Below, piece after piece: positions 23,949-31,351 of a stretch of DNA of 64,000 nt. A program made the position numbers and the translations under genes. The number at the start of each line of letters is the position of its first letter. Position 1 is the first letter of the stretch. The notes beneath the pieces are model-generated. The model worked only from the letters and a program-made list of their open reading frames with translations, had not been told where the DNA came from and made no database searches. Source of the DNA: CAWDVK01 sp963805715 (GTDB lineage Bacteria; Actinomycetota; Actinomycetes; Streptosporangiales; Streptosporangiaceae); assembly GCA_963805715.1 (NCBI GenBank), contig CAWDVK010000004.1, forward strand, positions 372,001 through 436,000, in the 5' to 3' direction.

Positions 23949-24809
23949 GTGTACCTGCCACGCCATTTCACCGTCACCGATCTCCAGCACATCGCCGCCT
24001 TCGTCGACGCGGCTCAGGCTGCGGACCTGGTCACGTTCGACGGAACGAAGCCCGTCGCGACGCTGCTGCCGGTGATCTGGGACCGTCCGGCCGCGCTGGC
24101 CGGCGCGACCGGCCAGGACCGCGAAGGCGATACGGGCCAGGAGGACGGGCAGGGCAGTCAGCATGACCGGCAGCGCGGCCAGCATGACGGGCAGCGCGGC
24201 CAGCATGACGGGCAGGAGGGCCAGCGCGGCGGGCAGGGTCCGCAGGCCAGCGCCGGCTCGGATGATGCGGTCGGCCGGGAAGACGGCGAGCGGCGGCCGG
24301 ACTACGGGCATCTCCTCGGGCACATCGCGCTGGCGAATCCGCAATGGCAGACCGTGCAGCCAGGCGCGACCGCGCTGGCGATCGTGCACGGGCCTCAGGC
24401 GTACATCTCGCCGTCCTGGTATGAGGCGAAGGCACGGCACGGGCGAGTGGTGCCGACCTGGAACTACGAGGCCGTCCACCTGACCGGAACGCTGACCATC
24501 CACCGCGACCCGGAGTGGCTGCGGGGCCTGGTGACCCGGCTGACCCGCATGCACGAGGAACCGCGGGCCCGGCCGTGGGCGGTCACGGACGCCCCGCCTG
24601 ACTACATCAACGGCCAGCTACGCGCAATTGTCGGCGTGGAGCTGGCGATCACCTCGGTTGAGGCGAAGCAGAAGCTGGGCCAGAACCGCAGTGTCCTCGA
24701 CCAGGCCGGCACCGTGGCCGGCCTGCGGGGCGAGGCTGGCCCGGGGCCAGCTGCCATCGCGGACCTGACGGCGGCCAACCTTGACGCCATCGCCGCTGAT
24801 CACGAGTAG
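23949..24809 (+). CDS. PaiB-like FMN-binding protein with repetitive insert
   Basis: The start MYLPRHFTVTDLQ and later GHIALANPQW, GPQAYISPSWY, VPTWNYEAVHLTG and YINGQLRAIVGVEL are characteristic of the PaiB/FMN-binding negative regulator family (split-barrel fold, about 210 residues). This copy has 286 residues. The excess is a Gln/Gly/Asp/His-rich stretch at about residues 53-112, inserted between beta strands and built on an 18-21-base repeat (24160-24220). The GTG at 23949 is the start. The function of the family is poorly defined. Confidence 0.83.
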   Translation: MYLPRHFTVTDLQHIAAFVDAAQAADLVTFDGTKPVATLLPVIWDRPAALAGATGQDREGDTGQEDGQGSQHDRQRGQHDGQRGQHDGQEGQRGGQGPQASAGSDDAVGREDGERRPDYGHLLGHIALANPQWQTVQPGATALAIVHGPQAYISPSWYEAKARHGRVVPTWNYEAVHLTGTLTIHRDPEWLRGLVTRLTRMHEEPRARPWAVTDAPPDYINGQLRAIVGVELAITSVEAKQKLGQNRSVLDQAGTVAGLRGEAGPGPAAIADLTAANLDAIAADHE

Positions 24810-24919
24810 CCGCTGACCTGGATACCTTGGCCTGCGGCCGGCAGGTATCCGCCAGGCCGGCGCCCGGCTCCTGCCCAGCTGCGGGTAGCTGACAGCACCT
24901 GGCCATAGCCAGCGGGAGC

Positions 24920-25474
24920 TCAGCTGGCTGCGCTCGGCGCTTTCCCGCCGGGCAGGTCCTGTTCCAGCGGGTCCGTCCCGTCGCAGTCCAGGTCGGCCGC
25001 CGCCGCCCGGCAGGCCGGCTCGGCGGCACGCTCGATCGCTTCGCTGATCTCGCGGAGCTGCGCGACCTGCCCGGGACTGAGCTGGTCGAAAAGGGCTCGC
25101 CTGACCTGCTCCACATGGGCGGGGGCGGCCGCCTCCAGCGCGGCGAAGCCCTGGTCGGTGAGCCGGGCGATCAGGCCGCGGCGGTCGGTCGGGCAGCTGA
25201 GGCGCTCGACCCAGCCGCGCTCCTCGAGCCTCGCGACGGCATGCGACAGGCGGCTCTTGCTCGATGTCGAGGCCTCAGCCAGCTGGCTCATCCGCAGGGC
25301 ACGATCAGGGGCCTCAGACAGCCGGACCAGGATCTCGTAGTAGCCGTGCGGGAAGCCGGCGTCACGCTGCAGCTGCCCGTCCACTGCGCCGAGCAGCGAG
25401 TGGCATGCGGTCAGGAAAGCCCGCCACGTCTGCTGCTCCTCGGCCGACAGCCAGCGCGCCTGCTTCTGTTCCAC
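24920..25474 (-). CDS. MarR family transcriptional regulator
   Basis: The 184-residue winged-helix regulator has helix-turn-helix and wing residues in LRMSQLAEASTSSKSRLSHAV and ERGWVERLSCPTDRRG. A C-terminal dimerisation helix and a short Ala/Asp-rich tail follow. The GTG at 25474 lacks an obvious SD, so a leaderless transcript is possible. It is divergent from the YceI gene. Two copies of a TTGAGCGTT site lie between them, indicating autoregulation and control of yceI. Confidence 0.85.
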   Translation of the reverse strand: MEQKQARWLSAEEQQTWRAFLTACHSLLGAVDGQLQRDAGFPHGYYEILVRLSEAPDRALRMSQLAEASTSSKSRLSHAVARLEERGWVERLSCPTDRRGLIARLTDQGFAALEAAAPAHVEQVRRALFDQLSPGQVAQLREISEAIERAAEPACRAAAADLDCDGTDPLEQDLPGGKAPSAAS

Positions 25475-25496
25475 AACATCAGCATACCCGAGATGG

Positions 25497-25549
25497 TTGA
25501 GCGTTTGACAAGTCGCCAGTGGCCATGATACTCATTGAGCGTTCAACAA
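25497..25549. promoter_or_regulatory. Two MarR-type operators between marR and yceI
   Basis: TTGAGCGTTTGACAA (25497-25511) and TTGAGCGTTCAACAA (25535-25549) are near-identical direct copies 38 bases apart. The second contains the inverted pair TTGA-GCGT-TCAA. They flank the probable divergent promoters. Recognition by the adjacent MarR protein is inference. Confidence 0.6.
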
Positions 25550-25581
25550 CAACGTCAGACTTTAGCAGCACAGGAGTGATC

Positions 25582-26145
25582 ATGACCGCACCAACGACGG
25601 CGACGAGGATCCCCGGTTACGTCGCCGGTACCTGGAACATCGACCCCGTGCATTCGGAGGTCGGCTTCTCGGTCCGGCACATGATGGTCAGCAAGGTTCG
25701 CGGCCGGTTCACCACCTTCTCCGGTCAGCTCGTGACGGGCGAGGACCCGGTCAGCTCCTCGGTGACCGCCGAGATCGACCTGGCCTCGATCAACACCGGC
25801 CAGGAGCAGCGCGACGCGCACATCCGGTCCGCTGACTTCTTCGAGGTCGAGAAGTACCCGACCATGACCTACCGCTCGACCGGCGTACGAAACGAGGGCG
25901 GCGAGTTCATCGTCGATGGGGAGCTGACGCTCAAGGGCGTGACCAGGAACGTGCCGCTGACGCTGGAGCTCAACGGCTTCGGCCCGGACCCCTACGGCGG
26001 CACCCGCGCCGGGTTCACCGCCACGGCCGAGATCAACCGGCGCGACTTCGGCGTCAACTTCAACGCCGCGCTGGAGACCGGCGGCGCGGTCGTGGCCGAC
26101 AAGGTGACGATCCACCTCGAGATCGAGGCAGTCCTGGCCGCCTGA
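25582..26145 (+). CDS. YceI family lipid-binding protein
   Basis: The 187-residue YceI-fold beta barrel binds polyisoprenoid or similar amphiphiles. Typical motifs are AGTWNIDPVHSEVGFSVRHMMVSKVRGRF, the RDAHIRSADFFEVEKYPTMTYRST block and FTATAEINRRDFGV (each only partly quoted). There is no signal peptide, so it is probably cytoplasmic like many actinobacterial members. The ATG at 25582 has AGGAG upstream. The in-frame ATG at 25519 overlaps the operators. A strong terminator follows. Confidence 0.9.
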   Translation: MTAPTTATRIPGYVAGTWNIDPVHSEVGFSVRHMMVSKVRGRFTTFSGQLVTGEDPVSSSVTAEIDLASINTGQEQRDAHIRSADFFEVEKYPTMTYRSTGVRNEGGEFIVDGELTLKGVTRNVPLTLELNGFGPDPYGGTRAGFTATAEINRRDFGVNFNAALETGGAVVADKVTIHLEIEAVLAA

Positions 26146-26182
26146 GGCCAGTGCCTCAGCAGTGAGGCTCAGCAGTAGAGGG

Positions 26183-26215
26183 AAGGCTGCGGCCCGCATG
26201 ACGGGCCGCAGCCTT
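26183..26215 (+). terminator. Terminator after yceI
   Basis: Perfect 14-bp arms AAGGCTGCGGCCCG (26183-26196) and CGGGCCGCAGCCTT (26202-26215) with loop CATGA, 37 bases after the yceI stop. The 3' side is followed by CTCC with no U tract. Confidence 0.85.
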
Positions 26216-26643
26216 CTCCATGCGCACGATGAGCCTGGCACCGGTGCTGAATCTGGGATCTCTGATGCCCGCGTTGAGCCAGGTAAGCCGGATAGGCGCG
26301 CTGCGCGACGCCCGGATCGCGCGGATCGCGCGGCGCCTGGCCCCGCTGGCAGGCATTGAGTCAGCGGCGCCAGGCGGGCGCGGGCCGGGCTCAGGACCTG
26401 AGCGCGACCCGCTGGGCGCCCGCCCGCCGGCTGCCGCGGAAGCCGGCGCGGCGCGGCCCGTGGCCGGCCACGCTGGCTGGGCGATGGCTAGCGGTCCTGC
26501 CACTGCCGCGTGGCTGCCTGCGCGATATGGCGGCCGACGAACACCGTGCCGCCCATGATCAGGATTCGCATGGGAGCCATCGTCCCAGATCATCCGCTAT
26601 CGGACGGCCCGGGGGCGGCGCGCGAGCGGCACCTGCCGTCCGG
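26216..26643. other. Gene-poor stretch holding a truncated epimerase start
   Basis: Both strands have open frames here, but all look like composition artefacts. The one recognisable item is the 27-codon remnant at 26488-26571. The rest (26216-26487) shows no domain or conserved motif. Confidence 0.5.
26488..26571 (-). pseudogene. N-terminal remnant of NAD-dependent epimerase/reductase
   Basis: The 27-codon ORF MRILIMGGTVFVGRHIAQAA... is the first beta-alpha unit of an extended SDR (GGTxFVGRHI NAD-binding motif). It then hits TAG. Nothing downstream continues the domain in any frame, so the rest of the gene has been deleted. Confidence 0.6.
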
Positions 26644-27129
26644 TCAGCTGGCGGTCAGGGCGGCGAGCTGGCTGGTGATGGTGGCCGCCGACGGGAAGGT
26701 GAGCCCGATGAGCGTCACGTGCTTCCACCGGAGCATCCCGCGGCCGTCGACGACGAATACCGACCGGCGCAGCCCGGCGCCGCCCAGGGTGATGCCGTAC
26801 TGGCGGCTGACGGTCAGGCCGGTGTCGGCCAGCAGCGGGAAGGCCAGCTCATGCCGGCGGGCGAACTGCTCGTGGCTGGCAAGGTCCTGCGGGCTGATCG
26901 CCCACACGGTGGCACCGATGCTGCTGAAGTTGCCCAGTTCCGAGGTGTAGGAGCAGAGCTGCCTGGTGCACACCGCCGTGTCATCGCCGGGATAGAAGGC
27001 CAGCACGACCGGACTGCCCCGCAGCCCGGACAGCGTGTAGTCGCCTCGGTCGGCCTGGCCGTCATGCAGCACGATGCCGGGCAGCGTGAAGTCAGGGGCT
27101 GGCTCGCCGATCTCGGGTTTCCTGGCCAT
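26644..27129 (-). CDS. Peroxiredoxin, BCP/AhpC type
   Basis: The 161-residue thioredoxin-fold peroxidase has the peroxidatic Cys in FYPGDDTAVCTRQLC, with a second Cys five residues later as in atypical 2-Cys BCP enzymes. The resolving step uses thioredoxin or a similar reductant. The conserved Arg lies in LGGAGLRRSVFVVD. The ATG at 27129 has GGAGGAG upstream. The long in-frame extension to 27486 has no match. It reduces hydrogen peroxide or organic peroxides in the cytoplasm. Confidence 0.9.
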   Translation of the reverse strand: MARKPEIGEPAPDFTLPGIVLHDGQADRGDYTLSGLRGSPVVLAFYPGDDTAVCTRQLCSYTSELGNFSSIGATVWAISPQDLASHEQFARRHELAFPLLADTGLTVSRQYGITLGGAGLRRSVFVVDGRGMLRWKHVTLIGLTFPSAATITSQLAALTAS

Positions 27130-27335
27130 GAGGGCTCCTCCGGTGCTGGTCCGCCGATGGCGCCGGCCCGCAGCCATGACGAACGACTCCTGCCATCCCG
27201 CTGATCCTGACACGCCGGCCAGCCCGGCGGATCGCGGATCAACCAGTGCACCGGGCCGTCTCGCAGGCTCGCGACCGTCTGGCCAGGCAGGTCCAGGGGC
27301 CGTGATCGGCGGGCGGCGGGCCGGGACTGGGCCGG

Positions 27336-28199
27336 CTACCGCTGCGGCGGTATGTGCCAGCGGGTGCCCAGGGTGCCCTGGGCGGACTGCCGCCCGGTCG
27401 GCCCTCCGCCCGGGCCCCGCAGGATGTAGGCCATGCCGACGGCGATGACGCCGCCTGCCGCCGGGCCGGCCAGGTACGCCCACCACGCGGTCCAGTCACC
27501 GAGGACCAGGGCAGGCCCGAGCGACCTGGCCGGGTTCATCGAGGCACCGCTGACCGGCGCTCCCCACAGCCCGGCCAGCGCGATGTAACTGCCGACGCCG
27601 ATCGCGGCGAGCGTTCCGACCTGCTGCGCGCCCGACGAGACGCCGAGGATCACGCTGACCAGCCCGGCGGTCAGGACTATCTCCCAGAGCATGGCGGTGG
27701 TCGCGGAAATGCCGGGCCCCGGCAGGGTCAGTCCCGCGGAACCCTGCCGGCCGATCAGGGCCCAGAGCAGCAGCGTGGCGAGGGCCGCCCCGGCGAACTG
27801 GGCGACGATATAAGCAGGAACCCGCTTCCAGGGAAAGTCGCCCCGCAGCGCGAAGGCCACGCTGACCGCCGGGTTGAGGTGGGCGCCGGAGAGCGCGCCC
27901 ATGAACAGGATGATGGCGGCGACCATCAGGCCGGGCGCCACGAGGCGCGCGGAGTACGGGACGGCATGCCCGCCAAACCTGGCGTTGACCATATCCGCGC
28001 CCACCGACGCAAGGACCAGGAAGAACGTGCCCAGGAGCTCGGAGAACAGCCGCCGCCCCTCGTAACTGTCGTCCCAGAAGTCGACTTGCCTGGCAAAAGA
28101 GTTGGGCTGCCCCATGGACCGGATGGCCACATCGGCATGACGGGCCTCCTGCCGCGCGGCTTCCTCGCCCGGACCCGGCGGCCGCGCCTGGCTGGTCAT
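27336..28199 (-). CDS. Aquaporin/glycerol facilitator (MIP family)
   Basis: The 287-residue channel has six transmembrane helices and two NPA half-helices (SGAHLNPAVSVAFAL and SGASMNPARSLGPAL). The Arg of the selectivity filter follows the second. A hydrophilic N-terminal tail of about 50 residues and a Gly/Arg tail at the C-terminus are longer than usual. The ATG at 28199 has AAAGGAG upstream. Residues around the filter resemble water-selective more than glycerol members, but this is uncertain. Confidence 0.9.
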   Translation of the reverse strand: MTSQARPPGPGEEAARQEARHADVAIRSMGQPNSFARQVDFWDDSYEGRRLFSELLGTFFLVLASVGADMVNARFGGHAVPYSARLVAPGLMVAAIILFMGALSGAHLNPAVSVAFALRGDFPWKRVPAYIVAQFAGAALATLLLWALIGRQGSAGLTLPGPGISATTAMLWEIVLTAGLVSVILGVSSGAQQVGTLAAIGVGSYIALAGLWGAPVSGASMNPARSLGPALVLGDWTAWWAYLAGPAAGGVIAVGMAYILRGPGGGPTGRQSAQGTLGTRWHIPPQR

Positions 28200-28565
28200 C
28201 CAGGGCTCCTTTCCCGCTGCCCGCTGTCCGGCCCTCCGCGGGCCGGGCATGATGATGAGCGCTGGCCCGGGCGTTGAGACGAGCGCTGGCCCGGGCGTGA
28301 GGACGAGCGCTGGCCCGGGCACGAGCGCCGGGATTTGCGCCGGCACAGGCCGCCCCCGGCAAGATCCCCGCAGCCCTCAACGTCAGCTCACCCGGATGGG
28401 GTGAATCGCCCGCATGCGCTGCCGCCGCCGGCTCACCGGATCGGGCGAATCGCCGCTCTGCCGCGCTGGTTTCGCCGCGATGGCCAGGGGCACCCGCAAA
28501 GGTGACTATCGACCCTGGCCAGGCCGGCCCGATGGAGTGCACGCTCGTCTCGCGGAGGGGGAGCC
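28200..28565. other. Divergent intergenic region with a 22-bp repeat
   Basis: Between the divergent aquaporin and phosphoribosyltransferase genes. It contains three to four imperfect copies of GACGAGCGCTGGCCCGGGC (28254-28325), which include the half-palindrome AGCGCT. It also has two related TCACCCGGATGGGGTGAATCGCC-like segments near 28386 and 28433. No gene is seen. Regulatory use of the repeats is possible but unproven. Confidence 0.5.
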
Positions 28566-29969
28566 ATGGTTTTCGCTGATCGCGCCGATGCGGGACGACG
28601 CCTGGCTGCACGGCTGCAGTACCTGCAGGACGAGCCGGTTGTGGTCCTCGGCCTGCCGCGCGGCGGCGTCCCGGTCGCTGCGCAAGTTGCACGGGCCCTC
28701 GGCGCGCCGCTGGACGTCATCGTCGTGCGCAAGCTCGGGGTCCCTTTCCAGCCGGAACTTGGCATGGGGGCCATCGGGGAAGGCGGGACCCGGGTCATCA
28801 ATGGCGACGTCGTCCGGGTGGCTGGCGTCTCCGCGGACGACTTGGCCGCCGTCGAGACGCAGGAACGTGCGGAGCTAGAGCGCCGCGCCGCGCGCTACCG
28901 CGGCGGGCAGCCGCGTCAGCCGCTGACTGGCCGGGTCGCGGTAGTGGTCGACGACGGCCTGGCCACCGGATCCACGGCACGGGCGGCCTGTCAGATCGCA
29001 CGGGCGCAGGGGGCGGCCAGGGTCGTCCTGGCCGTGCCCGTCGCGCCGCCGGGCTGGGAGTCCCGGCTCGCCGGTGACGCGGACGAGCTTGTCTGCGTGC
29101 AGACGCCAGCTGACTTTTTCGCCATCGGCCAGTTCTACGCTGACTTCTCGCAGACCACGGACGAGGAAGTGGTCGACTGCCTCCAGCGCGCGGACCCCGC
29201 CGCGGGCGGGGCAGCCGGCCCCGCGGCCGGGAACAGCCGCCCGGCAGCGGCCCCGGATGGTCCGCCCCTGCCCCTGGCCGGTGAGGACCCGCCCCTGCCC
29301 CGGGCCGGTGAGGACCCGCCCCTGCCGCTGGAGGCGGAGGTGCGCGCCGGGGCGGCTCGCCTGCCGGGCCACCTGACCGTGCCGGACCGGCCGCTGGGCA
29401 TCGTCGCATTCGCGCACGGCAGCGGCAGCAGCCGCCGCAGTCCCCGGAACCGCTACGTGGCCGGCGCACTGAACCAGGCCGGCCTGGGCACGCTCCTGTT
29501 CGACCTGCTCACGCCCCAGGAAGAACTCGACCGCGCCAACGTGTTCGACATCGCCCTGCTCGCCAGGCGGCTGGCCAGCGTCACCAGCTGGCTGCGGACC
29601 ATGCCGGACACCGCGGGCCTGCCGGTTGGCTACTTCGGCGCCAGCACCGGCGCCGCCGCCGCGCTGTGGGCCGCGGCCGAGCCGGACGCTGACATCGCGG
29701 CCGTGGTGTCGCGCGGCGGAAGGCCCGATCTCGCCGGCGCCCGGCTCGCGTTCGTGCGGGCACCGACGCTGCTGATCGTCGGCGGGCTGGACGACGTGGT
29801 GCTCGACCTCAACCGGCAGGCTCAGGCCGAGCTCCGCTGCAAGAATAGCCTGGCCGTAGTGCCCGGCGCCACGCACCTGTTCGAAGAGCCCGGTACCCTG
29901 CCGGCCGCCGCGGAGCTGGCCCGTGACTGGTTCGCTGTCCACCTGCGCGGGCGCGTCCCGGTGACCTGA
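28566..29969 (+). CDS. Fused phosphoribosyltransferase and dienelactone-hydrolase-like protein
   Basis: The 467-residue two-domain protein has a type I phosphoribosyltransferase domain in residues 1-210, with PRPP loop VAVVVDDGLATGSTA. An alpha/beta hydrolase spans 255-460, with nucleophile Ser in GYFGASTGAAA, Asp in GGLDDVV and His in PGATHLF. The linker is a Pro/Leu-rich repeat coded by three 27-base units (29265-29335). The fusion is known in actinobacteria (for example Rv0571c, in the dormancy regulon). Biochemical function is unproven. The ATG at 28566 has GAGGGGGAG upstream. Confidence 0.88.
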   Translation: MVFADRADAGRRLAARLQYLQDEPVVVLGLPRGGVPVAAQVARALGAPLDVIVVRKLGVPFQPELGMGAIGEGGTRVINGDVVRVAGVSADDLAAVETQERAELERRAARYRGGQPRQPLTGRVAVVVDDGLATGSTARAACQIARAQGAARVVLAVPVAPPGWESRLAGDADELVCVQTPADFFAIGQFYADFSQTTDEEVVDCLQRADPAAGGAAGPAAGNSRPAAAPDGPPLPLAGEDPPLPRAGEDPPLPLEAEVRAGAARLPGHLTVPDRPLGIVAFAHGSGSSRRSPRNRYVAGALNQAGLGTLLFDLLTPQEELDRANVFDIALLARRLASVTSWLRTMPDTAGLPVGYFGASTGAAAALWAAAEPDADIAAVVSRGGRPDLAGARLAFVRAPTLLIVGGLDDVVLDLNRQAQAELRCKNSLAVVPGATHLFEEPGTLPAAAELARDWFAVHLRGRVPVT

Positions 29970-30079
29970 CCAGCCGGGCAGCCGCGCTCGCCGCTGCGAT
30001 GAGATTTCGCCCGTGGTGTCGTTCTACCTGGCAGAAGCTTGGCTGACGGGACTTGCCTGACGGGACAGGAGGATGCGCC

Positions 30080-30742
30080 ATGGGAAAGGTCGTCGCCGAC
30101 ATCACGATGTCGCTGGACGGATTGGTCACCGGCCCGGATGACGGACCGGGCCGCGGCCTCGGCGAAGGGGGTGAATGCCTGCACAACCGGGTCATGGGCC
30201 GGCCGTGGCGGTACGACGACGGGGGTCGGCGGTTCGACCCGGTGGATGTGGACCGCCACGTGCTGGCGGAAGCCCTCTCGGCCGGCGCGAGGATCATCGG
30301 CAGGCGGATGTTCGATGTCACCGGCGGCTGGGGCGGCAATCCGCCTGGCGGCCCGAGCGCGAGGTACTTCGTGCTCACGCACGCCGCGCCGCGGGAGTGG
30401 GCCAGCCCGGATTCGCCGTTCACCTTCGTCGCTGACGGGATCGAGAGTGCCCTCGCGCAGGCCAGGGCGGCGGCCGGCGATCAGGATGTCACGATCGGCG
30501 GGGGCGCGAACGTCATCCAGCAGTACCTGGCCGCCGGGCTCGTGAAGACGCGGTCGGCGCCGGCCGCGTCGATGTCAGCGGCGACGACATGCGCGCCGGC
30601 GGCTGCGAGCGCGTTCGCGCATGCCGCACCGATGCCGCTCGCCGCGCTGGTCACCAGGGCGCGGCGCCCGGTCAGCGACCCGGCCGATGCTGTCATGAGG
30701 TATCTCCCCTCGTGGGTGGTTTCCATCCAGGAGTCACCGTAG
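30080..30742 (+). pseudogene. Truncated dihydrofolate-reductase-like (RibD C-terminal) gene joined to antisense SDR sequence
   Basis: From the ATG at 30080 the ORF reads a DHFR/RibD-C-like protein (KVVADITMSLDGLVTGPDDG, the RFDPVDVDRHVLAEA region, IIGRRMFDVTGGWG, TIGGGANVIQQYLAAGLV). Relatives then continue with a strand such as DEIxLHxxPVLLGGG. Here, at about 30543, the frame instead runs into the complement of an SDR gene up to 30742. The C-terminal third is thus missing and replaced by nonsense. The AGGAGGATG upstream site is intact, so a product may still be made. Confidence 0.75.
30546..30696 (-). pseudogene. N-terminal remnant of a short-chain dehydrogenase
   Basis: From the ATG at 30696 (GGGGAGAT upstream) the minus strand reads LTGRRALVTSAASGIGAACANAL and VVAADIDAAGADRV, the NAD-binding start of an SDR, with Ser replacing the first Gly of TGAASGIG. 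At about 30546 it enters the complement of the DHFR-like gene and the frame runs on to 30481 without SDR features. Both genes are cut at the same junction. Confidence 0.75.
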
Positions 30743-30752
30743 ACCGCGGGGG

Positions 30753-30929
30753 TCAGCGACGCCGCCGGGTGACCGGCAAATCCGGGCCCTGGCCGGTGAG
30801 GTGAACGGCGAGGCATGCGAGCCCGGCTAGCAGCAGGCTCAATGGCGAGAGCAGCGCGTCGGTGGCGATGGCCGCCGCATTAATGATGAAGGCGATCGCG
30901 AACAGGACGGCGGCAATAACAGCGAGCAT
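30753..30929 (-). CDS. Small two-helix membrane protein
   Basis: The 58-residue product has two hydrophobic segments (AVIAAVLFAIAFIINAAAI and LLSPLSLLLAGLACLAVHLT) and an Arg-rich tail (TRRRR) expected in the cytoplasm. The ATG at 30929 has GAGGAG 7 bases upstream and is preferred over the in-frame ATG at 30956. Small proteins of this kind are widespread in actinomycetes. No function is known. Confidence 0.7.
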   Translation of the reverse strand: MLAVIAAVLFAIAFIINAAAIATDALLSPLSLLLAGLACLAVHLTGQGPDLPVTRRRR

Positions 30930-31100
30930 GATCGGCTCCTCAGTCGGCAGCACCATGACGTGCCGTTTCCCCCCGGACGGCGAGCAGCGAAGTGCCCGCC
31001 GTCGCGGCGTTCACTCCCGTCCTGGCCAGATCGGTTGTTTGCGTGCAGCTGCCCTGGGCACCTCACGCGAGCCTTCAACCTGTCGTGAGAGGAATCCCCC

Positions 31101-31172
31101 GTGTATATCGGCATAGGAACAGTCGTCGTCATCATCATCATCGTGCTGATCGTCCTGCTGCTGCGCCGGTAG
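31101..31172 (+). CDS. 23-residue single-helix membrane peptide
   Basis: GTG at 31101 opens a 23-codon ORF, MYIGIGTVV, then a run of Val/Ile/Leu, ending LLRR and TAG. GAGAGGAA at 31087-31094 is a good SD 6 bases before the start, and a strong terminator hairpin follows at 31218-31251. The product is one hydrophobic helix with two C-terminal Arg. Similar hydrophobic peptides beginning MYIGIG occur in other actinobacteria, from memory of the family. Confidence 0.65.
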   Translation: MYIGIGTVVVIIIIVLIVLLLRR

Positions 31173-31217
31173 GCGCGCACCGCGCCGCCGGAGGCGGCGG
31201 GCAATCGCATTGTGGCC

Positions 31218-31251
31218 GAGGACGCCGACGGGTACTTTCGTCGGCGTCCTC
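31218..31251 (+). terminator. Terminator after the 23-residue peptide gene
   Basis: Perfect 13-bp arms GAGGACGCCGACG (31218-31230) and CGTCGGCGTCCTC (31239-31251), loop GGTACTTT, 45 bases after the peptide stop. Confidence 0.85.
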
Positions 31252-31351
31252 GTGAGATATCTGGCATGAACCGGTAAAACGGAACAGTCCAGATCTGCTT
31301 GGTCACCTAGCGTGAGCAACCGAATCGATAAGCGTCGGCCGGGAGGGCTGC

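Noticed and set aside
26156..26593. 146-codon minus ORF and 112-codon plus ORF in the yceI-peroxiredoxin gap
   Set aside because: No SD, no domain. One overlaps the terminator, and the epimerase remnant lies in a different frame.
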